Shown: positions 1 to 7,382 of the stretch, one piece after another | Position numbering within the stretch: the first letter of the stretch is position 1 | How the letters are laid out: the number at the start of each line of letters is the position of its first letter | DNA from: Rhodobacteraceae bacterium UBA3087 | GTDB lineage: Bacteria; Pseudomonadota; Alphaproteobacteria; Rhodobacterales; Rhodobacteraceae | Assembly: GCA_002367285.1 (NCBI GenBank) | Contig: DFBF01000098.1 | Span: 227 to 16,965, forward strand | Reading direction: 5' to 3' | Length of the DNA stretch: 16,739 nucleotides | The notes under the pieces: model-generated | Databases searched by the model: none | Seen by the model: the letters and a program-made list of their open reading frames with translations, nothing else | What the model was told of the DNA's origin: nothing | Position numbers and translations under genes: made by a program

Positions 1-231
1 CTGACCGGTCACATCAACGCCGGGACCGGAGAAGAAGATCGTCAGTTCCTGATCGGTGATCTGAACCTTGCCGCCGATGAGGACGCGGTACTCGCGAAAC
101 GCACGGTCCTCATACCACTTACTGTGGCCGTAGGCTAAATCCGTCTGGGGAAAGGGGAACTCCGACCTCAGGACGATTTGTGCAACAAAGCCCGGCGCAT
201 GCGTACTCCCAATAGGGCCACGGCAAAATAC
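1..231 (-). other. Unidentified open reading frame at left edge, no visible start
   Basis: Read on the minus strand, this frame has no stop for 77 codons, from just after a TAA at 234-232 to the window edge. It contains no ATG, so its beginning is missing or lies across a junction. The part below about 145 looks most protein-like: the translation includes KWYEDRAFREYRVLIGG and then QITDQELTIFFSGPGVDVTG, with mostly G or C in third positions. I do not recognise the family. The plus strand also has an open frame over 1-138, so coding is not certain. The stretch nearer 193 may be non-coding sequence of an insertion element rather than protein. Confidence 0.25.
175..193. mobile_element. Possible terminal inverted-repeat end of an IS5-like element
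   Basis: On the minus strand the sequence reads GGGCTTTGTTGCACAAATC. This resembles the ends I recall for IS5/IS903-type insertion sequences, which often begin GGCTTTGTTG. If so, the element extends leftward out of the window and ordinary chromosome starts near 194. No transposase motif is visible in the 174 bases to its left, and neither a partner repeat nor a target duplication can be seen, so this is a similarity from memory only. Confidence 0.25.
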
Positions 232-450
232 TTAAGCCGATCCAAAGGCCGGATACATATCAGCGACTTCCAGAAGACGTACAATTGAACACTTGCGAAC
301 AGCAGCCGGTACATACATTGGGCTCTTATATGCTCATTTGGATAAAGATTTTTCAGATACGGTCGGCCTGATGATGCGGCCTACATGCTTCAAATCCCGG
401 ATTTGCAGGGTCATTGCGGCACATGGGGTAGGGCCGAGGCAGAAAGCAGA
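194..450. other. Stretch without a convincing gene
   Basis: This lies between the possible insertion-sequence end and the stop codon of the DUF1028 gene. It contains two small inverted repeats: CAAATCC and GGATTTG around one central base at 394-408, and an imperfect GTCGGCC...GGCCTAC at about 361-383. Either could end the leftward DUF1028 transcript, but no T-run follows. The open frame beginning at 385 on the plus strand is mostly antisense to the DUF1028 gene and looks non-coding. Confidence 0.4.
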
Positions 451-1098
451 CTAGGGCGACGCTCTGGTAGGGAGGGCTCTTCGCCACGCTTCATAGTCCT
501 CGGCTTCGGTCCGGATAACAAGGTCTTCCAGACTGCGCAATGGCGCGTCGGCAAAGTCGACCCTCAGGTCGATGGGAGGACTATCCGGGGCGACGATCAA
601 GAGGGCTGCCGACATCAAACCCCGGGCGTCGCCGCCGCCCTTTGCCCCCGCGAAGAGACCTGCCAGCAGTCGGCGTGCGAAACTGGCATTGGACGACACG
701 TAGCCCTCCACAGTGGCTGCGATGACGTCTGGCTTGGAGAGCATATTGCCCCCTGCGCATACGCCGGGCTGCACCAGTTCGGACATTGCGGGGATGTTGT
801 CTTGCCCCGAGAATGCAGCTCCTGTCCCCTCGTTGTCCAAGACGAGCAATTGTCTTGAGGCGCGACCTGGGTCTGCTGAAACGATGGTCTGCACAGCCTG
901 CTGTGGCGCAATCCCCTTTGCTAGCTCAGTCAGAACATCCTCGCCCCAAAGCGTGCTTGGGAAATGGCCCTGACTGGCCGAGATGCCCACGCCAGCCCTT
1001 GCGCGTAGAACCCAAGCCCCAACACACAGATTGCCCGTGGCCGCTGCGCCACCAAACGCCCCGGATTCAGGATCGCGCGCCAGAAGGGAAAACGTCAT
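451..1098 (-). CDS. DUF1028 family, putative Ntn-hydrolase-like protein
   Basis: This is a 215-residue protein of the DUF1028 family, whose members are regarded as Ntn-hydrolase-like and have no firmly assigned substrate. It has the typical opening MTFSLLARDPESGAFGGA, then a glycine-rich turn ARAGVGISASQGHFP at residues 34-47 and a conserved GIAPQQAV at 62-69. Its length suits the core family without the extra C-terminal domain some members carry. I chose the ATG at 1098 rather than one ten codons upstream because the family starts here and an AAAGGAA ribosome site lies about 8 bases ahead. It is divergent from the RpiR gene, sharing a 72-base promoter region, so it may belong to the same regulon as the peptide transporter. 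No signal peptide is seen, so it is probably cytoplasmic. Family assignment is firm; function is open. Confidence 0.85.
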   Translation of the reverse strand: MTFSLLARDPESGAFGGAAATGNLCVGAWVLRARAGVGISASQGHFPSTLWGEDVLTELAKGIAPQQAVQTIVSADPGRASRQLLVLDNEGTGAAFSGQDNIPAMSELVQPGVCAGGNMLSKPDVIAATVEGYVSSNASFARRLLAGLFAGAKGGGDARGLMSAALLIVAPDSPPIDLRVDFADAPLRSLEDLVIRTEAEDYEAWRRALPTRASP

Positions 1099-1142
1099 TT
1101 CAAGTATTCCTTTGCCAAATGGATGCATGGATGACTACTTTG

Positions 1143-1176
1143 TTTCATAATTCATCAAAAGTGGTCAAATATGAAA
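1143..1176. promoter_or_regulatory. Divergent control region with long-armed inverted repeat
   Basis: TTTCATA (1143-1149) is mirrored by TATGAAA (1170-1176) across a 20-base spacer. The right arm covers the RpiR start codon, and the region is the only space between the two divergent genes. A bound dimer here could switch both genes, including autoregulation of the RpiR gene. Between the arms lies AAAAGTGGTC (1157-1166), loosely like the AAAAGAGTC sites upstream of the transporter operon. The region is AT-rich, so a chance repeat is possible. Confidence 0.3.
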
Positions 1177-2037
1177 TTGGCAACAGACAAATCCGCCCGT
1201 CTATCGGAACGCATTCTGGAATGCTTCGATGATTTGACCAAATCCGAACGGCTGTTGGCCGATCACTTCCTGGAAAACCCAGACAGTTTGGTTCTGCACA
1301 CCGCAGCCGAGATTTCTGCACAGGTGCAGGTGTCCAAAGCGACAACAGCGCGGTTCTTCAAACGCCTTGGGTTTCCAAGCTTCAAAACCGCCCAGCGGAT
1401 GGCCCGCGTTGTCAGGGACGATAGTCAATACAACAAACGTGTGTATTCCGAACCTGTGCCAAACCTGACCGGGCGGGGGGATCTCGCGGATCATCTGGCC
1501 TCGGACGTGCAAAACCTGATCAGGACGATTGAGGCGATCCGGAGCGACGATCTGAAGGCGGCGGTCACCTATCTGTCGCGGGCTGAAAAGATTTGGGTGG
1601 TTGGGTTCGGGGACAATTATCCCTTGGCGCACTTCGCCCGCGCGCAGTTGATCAAGGTCAAGGCGGACATCCGGATGATCCCTTTGGGAGGGTTTTCTGT
1701 CCCTGAAGAATTCGCCTCGATCCGCGCGTCGGATGCCGTCTTGGCCCTCGCGATTGGGCGGCGCACGCCAACGCTGCGGTCCATTTTGCAATCCGCACGC
1801 TTGGCAGAAGCCAAGACGATCGCAATCTCGGATGTGGCGAGTACCCCAAGCCCTGATTTAGCCGAAGTGACCTTGCGATGCCGGACCAGTGGCCTGACCT
1901 ATTTCGACTCACTGGCGTCGCCGGTCTCTGTGATCACCTATCTGTGCATGGCGGTCGCAGATCGGCTTGGCCAAAACGCCGTAGAGCGGTTGCGCTATAT
2001 TGACAGCATCCACAACGATTGGGGTGATGCGGGATAG
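1171..2037 (+). CDS. RpiR family transcriptional regulator (HTH plus SIS domain)
   Basis: This is a 288-residue DNA-binding regulator. The N-terminal RpiR helix-turn-helix domain spans roughly residues 10-85, with the recognition segment AAEISAQVQVSKATTARFFKRL followed by GFPSFK. A SIS (sugar isomerase) domain covers about 127-265, beginning IWVVGFGDNYPLA. In this family the SIS domain usually senses a phosphosugar or similar metabolite and changes DNA binding; many members repress, some activate. The gene lies 273 bases upstream of the Dpp-type operon on the same strand and is divergent from DUF1028, so both are natural targets. The ribosome site before the ATG is weak. In roseobacters RpiR genes often sit beside oligopeptide transporter operons whose ligand need not be a sugar, so the effector cannot be inferred. 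Family assignment is clear. Confidence 0.9.
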   Translation: MKLATDKSARLSERILECFDDLTKSERLLADHFLENPDSLVLHTAAEISAQVQVSKATTARFFKRLGFPSFKTAQRMARVVRDDSQYNKRVYSEPVPNLTGRGDLADHLASDVQNLIRTIEAIRSDDLKAAVTYLSRAEKIWVVGFGDNYPLAHFARAQLIKVKADIRMIPLGGFSVPEEFASIRASDAVLALAIGRRTPTLRSILQSARLAEAKTIAISDVASTPSPDLAEVTLRCRTSGLTYFDSLASPVSVITYLCMAVADRLGQNAVERLRYIDSIHNDWGDAG

Positions 2038-2064
2038 TCTGGGAGTCAAATGCTGGCTTTGACC

Positions 2065-2107
2065 GGCTCTTTTCGCCGTCAAAAGAGTCAAGATTGAAAA
2101 AAGAGTC
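2065..2107 (+). promoter_or_regulatory. Cluster of three AAAAGAGTC-type half-sites, candidate RpiR operator
   Basis: AAAAGAGTC occurs at 2081-2089 and again at 2099-2107, an exact direct repeat with 18-base periodicity. A third copy with one change, GGCTCTTTT, lies inverted at 2065-2073. The first and second sites form a hairpin-capable inverted repeat with a 7-base loop. The cluster ends about 19 bases before a candidate -35 box of the transporter operon. Binding by the adjacent RpiR protein is inferred from position, and the hairpin might instead help end the RpiR transcript, though no T-run follows it. Confidence 0.4.
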
Positions 2108-2125
2108 TTCATTTATGAGTTCCTT

Positions 2126-2154
2126 TTGACCTGGTCCAACCCTCCTCCTAACCT
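2126..2154 (+). promoter_or_regulatory. Candidate sigma-70 promoter of the Dpp-type operon
   Basis: TTGACC at 2126-2131 is a good -35 match. After a 17-base spacer, TAACCT at 2149-2154 is a weak -10 match. It would leave a leader of about 150 bases before the binding-protein ATG. The leader contains two small perfect hairpins: GATGGG/CCCATC at 2159-2177 and GTGCC/GGCAC at 2242-2254. A weak -10 behind upstream half-sites would suit activation, but this is inference. Confidence 0.3.
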
Positions 2155-2310
2155 TTCCGATGGGGGTGTAGCCCATCACACCAACGCAAGAACCAACGAC
2201 TAACATCCCGTCTGAACCCGCTTCAGGCGCACCCTAATTCTGTGCCTGCGGCACTGCGGTGGCCTCGTGCCAACAGCAAGTCGCCCACGGCGCGAACAGA
2301 GAGGACTAAG

Positions 2311-3864
2311 ATGACTTTCCTTCACACCAACCTGCGCCGAATGGCCGGAGCAACGGCTTTGGTTGCCGGTTTCGCCAGTTCGGCCGCTGCGGACGATATT
2401 ATCTGGGCCCGCTATGGCGACATCGACTCGCTTGATCCGCACCGTGCAACAAGCACGCTGTCCTTGCAGGTCTGGAGCCTGCTTTACGATACGCTTCTGG
2501 CCACAGACGCCGACGGCTTACCAGTCCCGCATTTTGCGAAGTCCTGGGAGTCGAATGCCGACGGCACCGAATATACGTTTAGCCTGCAAGACGGTGTGAT
2601 GTGCCATGATGGCACGCCGCTTGACGCAAACGATGTCAAATACACGATCGACACGGCCTTTAGTGAAGACGCGCCGAGCCTGACCAAAGGCAGTTGGGGT
2701 CCGATCACCGCTTCGGAAGTTCTCGACCCGTTGACGATCAAACTGACGCTGGAAACGCCCTTTGTCGCTTTGATCCCGTTCCTTGCGGACAGCTTTTCCT
2801 CGATCATCTGCGACAGCAATGGCGAAGGGTTCGGGACCACGACCGCCATCGGCTCTGGCCCATGGAAGCTGGTGTCCTGGACCAAAGGCGACCGGATCGT
2901 TCTGGAAAAGAACCCCGACTACCGGAACTTTGGCAAGCTGGCCGAGAACCCCGGCGCGCCCCATGAAGATGGGTTGATCATCACCGTTGTGCCGGAACCG
3001 CAGGCGCGGCTTGCGGCGCTGACCACGGGCGAGGTGCATATCGCCGAGCCGCCCTTTGATGATGTGCCGATGATCAAGGATGAAGGTGAGCTGTCGATCA
3101 TCGTCGCCGAAAACACTGGGCAAAACGTGTTCTGGGAATTCGCCGTCCACCGCCCGCCCTTCAATGACGTCCGTGCCCGTCTGGCCGTGGCCCATGCCAC
3201 CGATGCCGCCACGGCGATCAGCTTGATTTATGGCGATCTGTCCGTTCCGGAAAACTGCCCCGTATCACGCGGTGTCTTTGGCAATGATCAGGACTTCTGC
3301 GCCCAGTATCGCCCGGCCTATGACCCTGAAAAGTCGAAGGAACTGCTGGCAGATCTTGGCTACAGCATGGACAATCCGCTTGAGACCGCCTTACTGGTCT
3401 GGACCGGTGGTAACCGTCAGAAACTAGGTGAAGTGTTCCAGGCGCAATTGGCCGAGGTTGGCATCAAGGCCTCTATTGAGATCATGGATATCGGATCGCT
3501 GAACGCCCGCGTGCGTCAGGAAAACGAGAATACCGAAGGCACGACCGGCTCGATGGATATGATGACCTGGTCCTGGTACGACCCGGATATCCTTTACGCT
3601 TTGTGGCACACACCCGGCGCCTATCGCGGCTATACCTCGCCCGAGCTGGACGCCCTGCTGGACGAGACCCGCGTGTTGACTGATCCAGACGCACGCAAGG
3701 CCAAAGTGCAAGAGGTGTTCAAGTACCTGCTGGAAAACGCCATCCACGTGCCGCTTTACACCCCCGGCTGGGAATGGGTCTTTGCGGTCCGGCCTGAAGT
3801 CGAAGGGTTCTTCGTGGCACCTTTCGTCTATCCGAACTTCTCTGACGTGAAGCTCGGCGGTTAA
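2311..3864 (+). CDS. Dpp/Opp-type ABC transporter, periplasmic solute-binding protein
   Basis: This 517-residue secreted binding protein belongs to SBP_bac_5 and delivers a peptide-like solute to the two permeases downstream. Residues 1-27 form a Sec signal peptide (arginines at 9-10, then an Ala/Val/Gly-rich core) with a likely cut at AAA|DD. The mature start WARYGDIDSLDPH and the segment YTFSLQDGVMCHDGTPLDANDVKY are family hallmarks; the usual phenylalanine before HDG is replaced by cysteine. I chose the ATG at 2311 because GAGAGGA lies 6 bases ahead and the signal peptide begins there; the open frame upstream adds 23 unlike residues. It is the first gene of the operon. Family members bind di- and oligopeptides but also opines, glutathione, heme or sugars, so the ligand is not fixed. 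A strong hairpin follows its stop codon. Confidence 0.92.
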   Translation: MTFLHTNLRRMAGATALVAGFASSAAADDIIWARYGDIDSLDPHRATSTLSLQVWSLLYDTLLATDADGLPVPHFAKSWESNADGTEYTFSLQDGVMCHDGTPLDANDVKYTIDTAFSEDAPSLTKGSWGPITASEVLDPLTIKLTLETPFVALIPFLADSFSSIICDSNGEGFGTTTAIGSGPWKLVSWTKGDRIVLEKNPDYRNFGKLAENPGAPHEDGLIITVVPEPQARLAALTTGEVHIAEPPFDDVPMIKDEGELSIIVAENTGQNVFWEFAVHRPPFNDVRARLAVAHATDAATAISLIYGDLSVPENCPVSRGVFGNDQDFCAQYRPAYDPEKSKELLADLGYSMDNPLETALLVWTGGNRQKLGEVFQAQLAEVGIKASIEIMDIGSLNARVRQENENTEGTTGSMDMMTWSWYDPDILYALWHTPGAYRGYTSPELDALLDETRVLTDPDARKAKVQEVFKYLLENAIHVPLYTPGWEWVFAVRPEVEGFFVAPFVYPNFSDVKLGG

Positions 3865-3870
3865 GATATC

Positions 3871-3902
3871 GGGCGGCCCGGGGCGCAGGCCTCGGGCTGC
3901 CT
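3871..3902 (+). terminator. Strong intercistronic hairpin after the binding-protein gene
   Basis: GGCGGCCCGGGGC (3872-3884) pairs along its whole length with GCCTCGGGCTGCC (3889-3901), with two G-U pairs and a GCAG loop; one more G-U pair closes it at 3871/3902. It starts 6 bases after the stop codon and is followed by TGTCTTG, so there is no proper T-tract. Such structures commonly cause partial termination or protect the upstream messenger RNA, giving more binding protein than permease. That role is inferred. Confidence 0.6.
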
Positions 3903-3925
3903 GTCTTGAAAAAAGGATCAGCCAC

Positions 3926-4849
3926 ATGTGGCGCTTTCTTGGCACCCGCATCGCGATGGGGGCCTTTACCATCTGGATCACCACCATTCTGGTGACGCTG
4001 CTGATCCATGCTGTGCCTGGCGATCCGGTGCAGATCATGTATGCCCAAAGTCAGGGTACAACACCTGAGCAGATCGAAGAGGTGCGCCGGTCCCTTGGCC
4101 TCGACCGTTCGATCCCGGTGCAATACTTGATGTATATGGAGCGTCTGTTGCAAGGCGATCTGGGGGCCACGATCCGCGGCGGCCAGCCGGTGCTGGAGGT
4201 GATCCTCCAGCGGTTGCCAAATACGCTGCTGCTGGCCTGTGCGGCGATGTTCATCGCCATTCTGATTGGTGTGCCGATTGGGTTTCTCGCGGCCTATCGC
4301 GAAGGTACGCTGACGGATATCGCGTTAATGATCATCGCCATTGCAGGGATTTCGATGCCGCATTTCTGGCTGGGGCTGATGCTTTTGTTCTTCTTTGCGC
4401 TGGAACTGGGTTGGCTTCCGGTCAGCGGCAACGGTTGGCTGAACCTTGTGCTGCCTGCGCTGACGCTGGGCCTGTCGAACGCGGCCATTTTTGCCCGGCT
4501 CACCCGGTCGTCGATGATTGACGTGATGAGCCAGGACTATGTTCAAACCGCCTTTGCCAAGGGCCTCCCTAAGGCGCTGGTTCTGCGGCGGCATGTTTTG
4601 CGGGCCGGGCTTTTGCCGGTGGTGACGATGATGGGGTTGCAGTTCGCTTTCATGATGGGCGGGGCCATCGTGGTTGAAAACATCTTTTCTTGGAATGGCG
4701 TCGGGCGGATGGCGGTCGAGGCGATCTTTCAGCGCGATTATCCCCTCATTCAGGGATTTATCCTGACATTCTCGGTTGTGGTGGTTTTTGTGGCCATCGT
4801 GATTGATGCGCTTTACGCGGTGCTTGATCCGCGCATTCGGCGGTCTTGA
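3926..4849 (+). CDS. Dpp/Opp-type ABC transporter permease, DppB-like
   Basis: This 307-residue inner-membrane permease is one half of the channel fed by the binding protein at 2311. A first membrane helix (about residues 9-30) leads into the family motif HAVPGDPV, followed by a periplasmic segment with the pattern RSLGLDRSIPVQYLMY. About five further helices lie in the last 210 residues, with GWLPVSG near 162-168. The cytoplasmic coupling loop that docks on the ATPase is at about 205-226, YVQTAFAKGLPKALVLRRHV. The C-terminus DPRIR is typical of DppB-type proteins. An AAAGGA ribosome site precedes the ATG. The next gene starts 3 bases after this stop, implying coupled translation. Assignment to the family is firm; the solute is unknown. 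Confidence 0.92.
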   Translation: MWRFLGTRIAMGAFTIWITTILVTLLIHAVPGDPVQIMYAQSQGTTPEQIEEVRRSLGLDRSIPVQYLMYMERLLQGDLGATIRGGQPVLEVILQRLPNTLLLACAAMFIAILIGVPIGFLAAYREGTLTDIALMIIAIAGISMPHFWLGLMLLFFFALELGWLPVSGNGWLNLVLPALTLGLSNAAIFARLTRSSMIDVMSQDYVQTAFAKGLPKALVLRRHVLRAGLLPVVTMMGLQFAFMMGGAIVVENIFSWNGVGRMAVEAIFQRDYPLIQGFILTFSVVVVFVAIVIDALYAVLDPRIRRS

Positions 4850-4851
4850 TC

Positions 4852-5718
4852 ATGAACACTTCGACACATCAAGACGGGCCCAGAGCCGCCCCCGGCTTCC
4901 TGCGGCGATTGCTTCGCTCTCCCAGTGGGGCCATCGGCTTGGCGATTGTGCTTTTGTTGATTTTCTGCGCGCTCTTTGCAGAGATGCTGGCCCCTTACAA
5001 CCCGGCCAAGATGGGGGCAGGCGGGCGGTTCCTTCCGCCCGGGGGCGACCACCTTTTGGGCACCGATGAGTTCGGCCGCGACTTGTTCTCGCGCATTCTC
5101 TTTGGCAGTCGGATCACGCTCTTGATCGGGGCCGTCGCGGTTGGCATCTCTTTGACCATTGGCATGGCCGTCGGCATGATCGCGGCGTTCCGGCGCGGCT
5201 GGATCGAGGCGATCCTGATGCGCAGCACGGATGTTCTGTTTTCCTTTACTGAAACGCTGATCGCGCTCAGTTTCGTGGCCGTCCTTGGGCCAAGCCTGCA
5301 AAACGCTGTGATTGCCGTTGGGGTTGCCGGCATCCCGTTCTATGCCCGGACCTGCTACGCCGCCGCCCTTGTCGAGACGTCCAAATCCTATTTCGAGGCC
5401 AGCATTAGCGCGGGCGCGGGGCCCGCCCGGCTGGTGCTGGTGCATTTGCTGCCCAACGTGCTGCCCACGATGATCGTCGTGGCGACGCTTGGTGTCTCAA
5501 CCGCTATTCTGGCGGCGGCTGGCCTGAGCTTTCTGGGCCTTGGCGCGCAGCCACCCACCTCCGAATGGGGTTACATGCTGGCCGGGTCACGCGATTACAT
5601 CAACCGCGCACCCTGGCTGATGACCATTCCGGGCATTGCGATTGCTGTAACCGTTCTGGGGTTCAACTTGCTGGGCGACGGTCTGCGCACCAGCCTTGAT
5701 CCGGTGGAACGCAAATGA
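4852..5718 (+). CDS. Dpp/Opp-type ABC transporter permease, DppC-like
   Basis: This 288-residue inner-membrane permease partners the DppB-like protein. It has a basic cytoplasmic N-terminus, a first helix at about residues 27-46, and then the DppC hallmark LGTDEFGRDLFSRILFGSR at 69-87. Further helices follow, with the coupling loop YFEASISAGAGPARLVLVHL near 180-199 and a C-terminal GDGLRTSLDP. I prefer the ATG at 4852 over the in-frame TTG two codons earlier, which overlaps the previous stop. No clear ribosome site is visible, so translation is probably coupled to the upstream gene. The stop overlaps the next start in an ATGA arrangement, so all parts of the transporter should be made together. 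Confidence 0.92.
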   Translation: MNTSTHQDGPRAAPGFLRRLLRSPSGAIGLAIVLLLIFCALFAEMLAPYNPAKMGAGGRFLPPGGDHLLGTDEFGRDLFSRILFGSRITLLIGAVAVGISLTIGMAVGMIAAFRRGWIEAILMRSTDVLFSFTETLIALSFVAVLGPSLQNAVIAVGVAGIPFYARTCYAAALVETSKSYFEASISAGAGPARLVLVHLLPNVLPTMIVVATLGVSTAILAAAGLSFLGLGAQPPTSEWGYMLAGSRDYINRAPWLMTIPGIAIAVTVLGFNLLGDGLRTSLDPVERK

Positions 5719-7382
5719 GCGCTTTGCTGTCCGTGAAAGATCTGTCCGTCTCGCTTGGTGGCAAGACTCTGGTGGACGGGATCAGCTTTGATCTTGCCCC
5801 GGGCGAAGTGTTGTCGATTGTTGGCGAAAGCGGGTCCGGCAAAAGCATGACCGCCAAGGCGCTGATGGGCTTGCTGCCGCCAAAGGCCAACGCGACAGGC
5901 ACGGCGATGTTTGATGGTGCCAACTTGCTTGCGCCGGATACAAAGACGCCGCGCGGCACCGGCATCGGCCTGATCTTTCAGGAACCGATGACGGCGCTGA
6001 CCCCGGTGTTGACCATAGGTATGCAACTGACCGAGGCGTTGGTAAGCCACGAGCTCTGCTCCAAAGACGAAGCCCGAAGTCGCGCCATCGACATGCTGGA
6101 CCGAGTCGGTATTCCTGTCCCAGCTACGCGCATGCGCCAATACCCCCATGAGCTGTCAGGCGGCATGCGCCAGCGGGTCGTCATCGCGATGATGATGCTT
6201 CTTGGGCCGCGTGTGTTGATTGCGGATGAGCCGACAACAGCGCTTGATGTCACCGTGCAAGCGCAGATCCTTGATCTGTTGAAAGAGATTGTGAGCGAGA
6301 CCCAAATCGGTCTGATCCTGATCACCCATGACATGGGCGTGGTCGCAGAGATGGCCGACCATGTGCTCGTCATGAAGGCCGGCAAGGCTGAAGAGCTTGG
6401 GCCGGTCGCGGACCTCTTTGCATTGCCCGTGGCCGCGTACACTCGTGATCTGTTGGATGCTGTTCCGCGCATTGATGCGGTTAGCACGCGGGCAGAGCCA
6501 GAAACAGAGACGCTTTTGTCAGTGCGCAACATTACCAAGACATTCCAAACGCGCGGCGCATTGTTCAAAAGTGGTGCCGCGCATCGCGCGTTAGACGATG
6601 TCTCGCTTGAGGTGCGTCGCGGGGAAACACTGGCGCTGGTGGGCGAAAGCGGGTCGGGCAAAACAACACTTGGCCGGGTCATCGCCCGACTGACAGCAGC
6701 GGATGCGGGGCAGGTCTTGCTGGAAGATACAGACCTGACCTGTCTGGCCGGGCGAGATTTGCAGGCCCGGCGGCGCGCGGTGCAGATGGTGTTTCAAGAC
6801 CCCTATGCCTCGCTCGACCCGCGCCAGACCGTTGGGCGCACAATTGCCGAGCCGATGATCATCCATGACACCTTGACCAAGGCCGAGCGTACGCAACGGG
6901 TCGAGAGCTTACTCGGCAAAGTCGGTCTGGGCGCGGACATGGCGCGACGCTACCCGCATGAATTTTCCGGCGGGCAGCGTCAGCGCATCGCCATCGCCCG
7001 CGCGATGGCCGCGCGACCCACATTAGTTATCGCAGATGAGCCGACCTCGGCACTTGATGTCTCGATTCAGGCGCGGGTGCTGGACCTGCTTGAAGGTTTG
7101 AAACAAAGTGAGGATCTTACGATGCTGTTCATCTCTCATGATCTCGCGGTGGTCCGCCAAATCGCGGATCGGGTCGCAGTGATGCGGAATGGACGTATCT
7201 TAGAATTGGGGCCAGCCTCAGCTCTGTTTGCCGCGCCAAAGCATCCTTATACGCGCGCGCTGATCGATGTCGCCCCGGTGCCCGACCCAACACGCAAACG
7301 CGGTAAACGCCCGGTTTTGCAGGGCGATTATCCAACGGGGCCGTTGAAAGAGGTCGATGCCGGCCATTGGGTCGCTGGATGA
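5715..7382 (+). CDS. Fused double ATPase of Dpp-type transporter (DppD-DppF fusion)
   Basis: This 555-residue protein carries two complete ABC ATPase domains, so one chain supplies both nucleotide-binding sites of the importer. In the first, Walker A GESGSGKS is at 37-44, the signature LSGGM at 147-151, Walker B VLIADEP at 167-173 and the switch histidine in ITHD near 204. In the second, Walker A GESGSGKT is at 310-317, the signature FSGGQ at 417-421, LVIADEP at 437-443 and ISHD near 474. A roughly 30-residue linker near 235-265 joins them, and each half is followed by the short tail typical of oligopeptide transporters. All catalytic motifs are intact. It overlaps the upstream permease by 4 bases and the downstream gene by 4 bases (ATGA both times). 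Fused DppDF-type proteins are common in Alphaproteobacteria. Confidence 0.95.
   Translation: MSALLSVKDLSVSLGGKTLVDGISFDLAPGEVLSIVGESGSGKSMTAKALMGLLPPKANATGTAMFDGANLLAPDTKTPRGTGIGLIFQEPMTALTPVLTIGMQLTEALVSHELCSKDEARSRAIDMLDRVGIPVPATRMRQYPHELSGGMRQRVVIAMMMLLGPRVLIADEPTTALDVTVQAQILDLLKEIVSETQIGLILITHDMGVVAEMADHVLVMKAGKAEELGPVADLFALPVAAYTRDLLDAVPRIDAVSTRAEPETETLLSVRNITKTFQTRGALFKSGAAHRALDDVSLEVRRGETLALVGESGSGKTTLGRVIARLTAADAGQVLLEDTDLTCLAGRDLQARRRAVQMVFQDPYASLDPRQTVGRTIAEPMIIHDTLTKAERTQRVESLLGKVGLGADMARRYPHEFSGGQRQRIAIARAMAARPTLVIADEPTSALDVSIQARVLDLLEGLKQSEDLTMLFISHDLAVVRQIADRVAVMRNGRILELGPASALFAAPKHPYTRALIDVAPVPDPTRKRGKRPVLQGDYPTGPLKEVDAGHWVAG

Noticed and set aside
1..120. Hydantoinase B fragment matching the hyuA remnant at the other end
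   Set aside because: The segment QELTIFFSGPG faintly recalls the HyuB strand pattern, but the preceding residues do not fit any part of that family I know.
385..858. 157-residue plus-strand open frame
   Set aside because: It lies mostly antisense to the DUF1028 gene, has no ribosome site and no recognisable protein pattern.
2065..2089. Intrinsic terminator of the RpiR gene
   Set aside because: The stem is mostly A-T pairs and is not followed by a T-run on the plus strand; the repeated half-sites explain it better as an operator.
2242..2310. Extended N-terminus of the peptide-binding protein
   Set aside because: The 23 extra residues do not resemble a signal peptide, while the ATG at 2311 has a strong ribosome site and begins a standard one.
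5978..6682. 234-residue minus-strand open frame inside the double ATPase
   Set aside because: It is low-complexity Ser/Arg/Thr-rich sequence typical of the complementary strand of a GC-rich gene.
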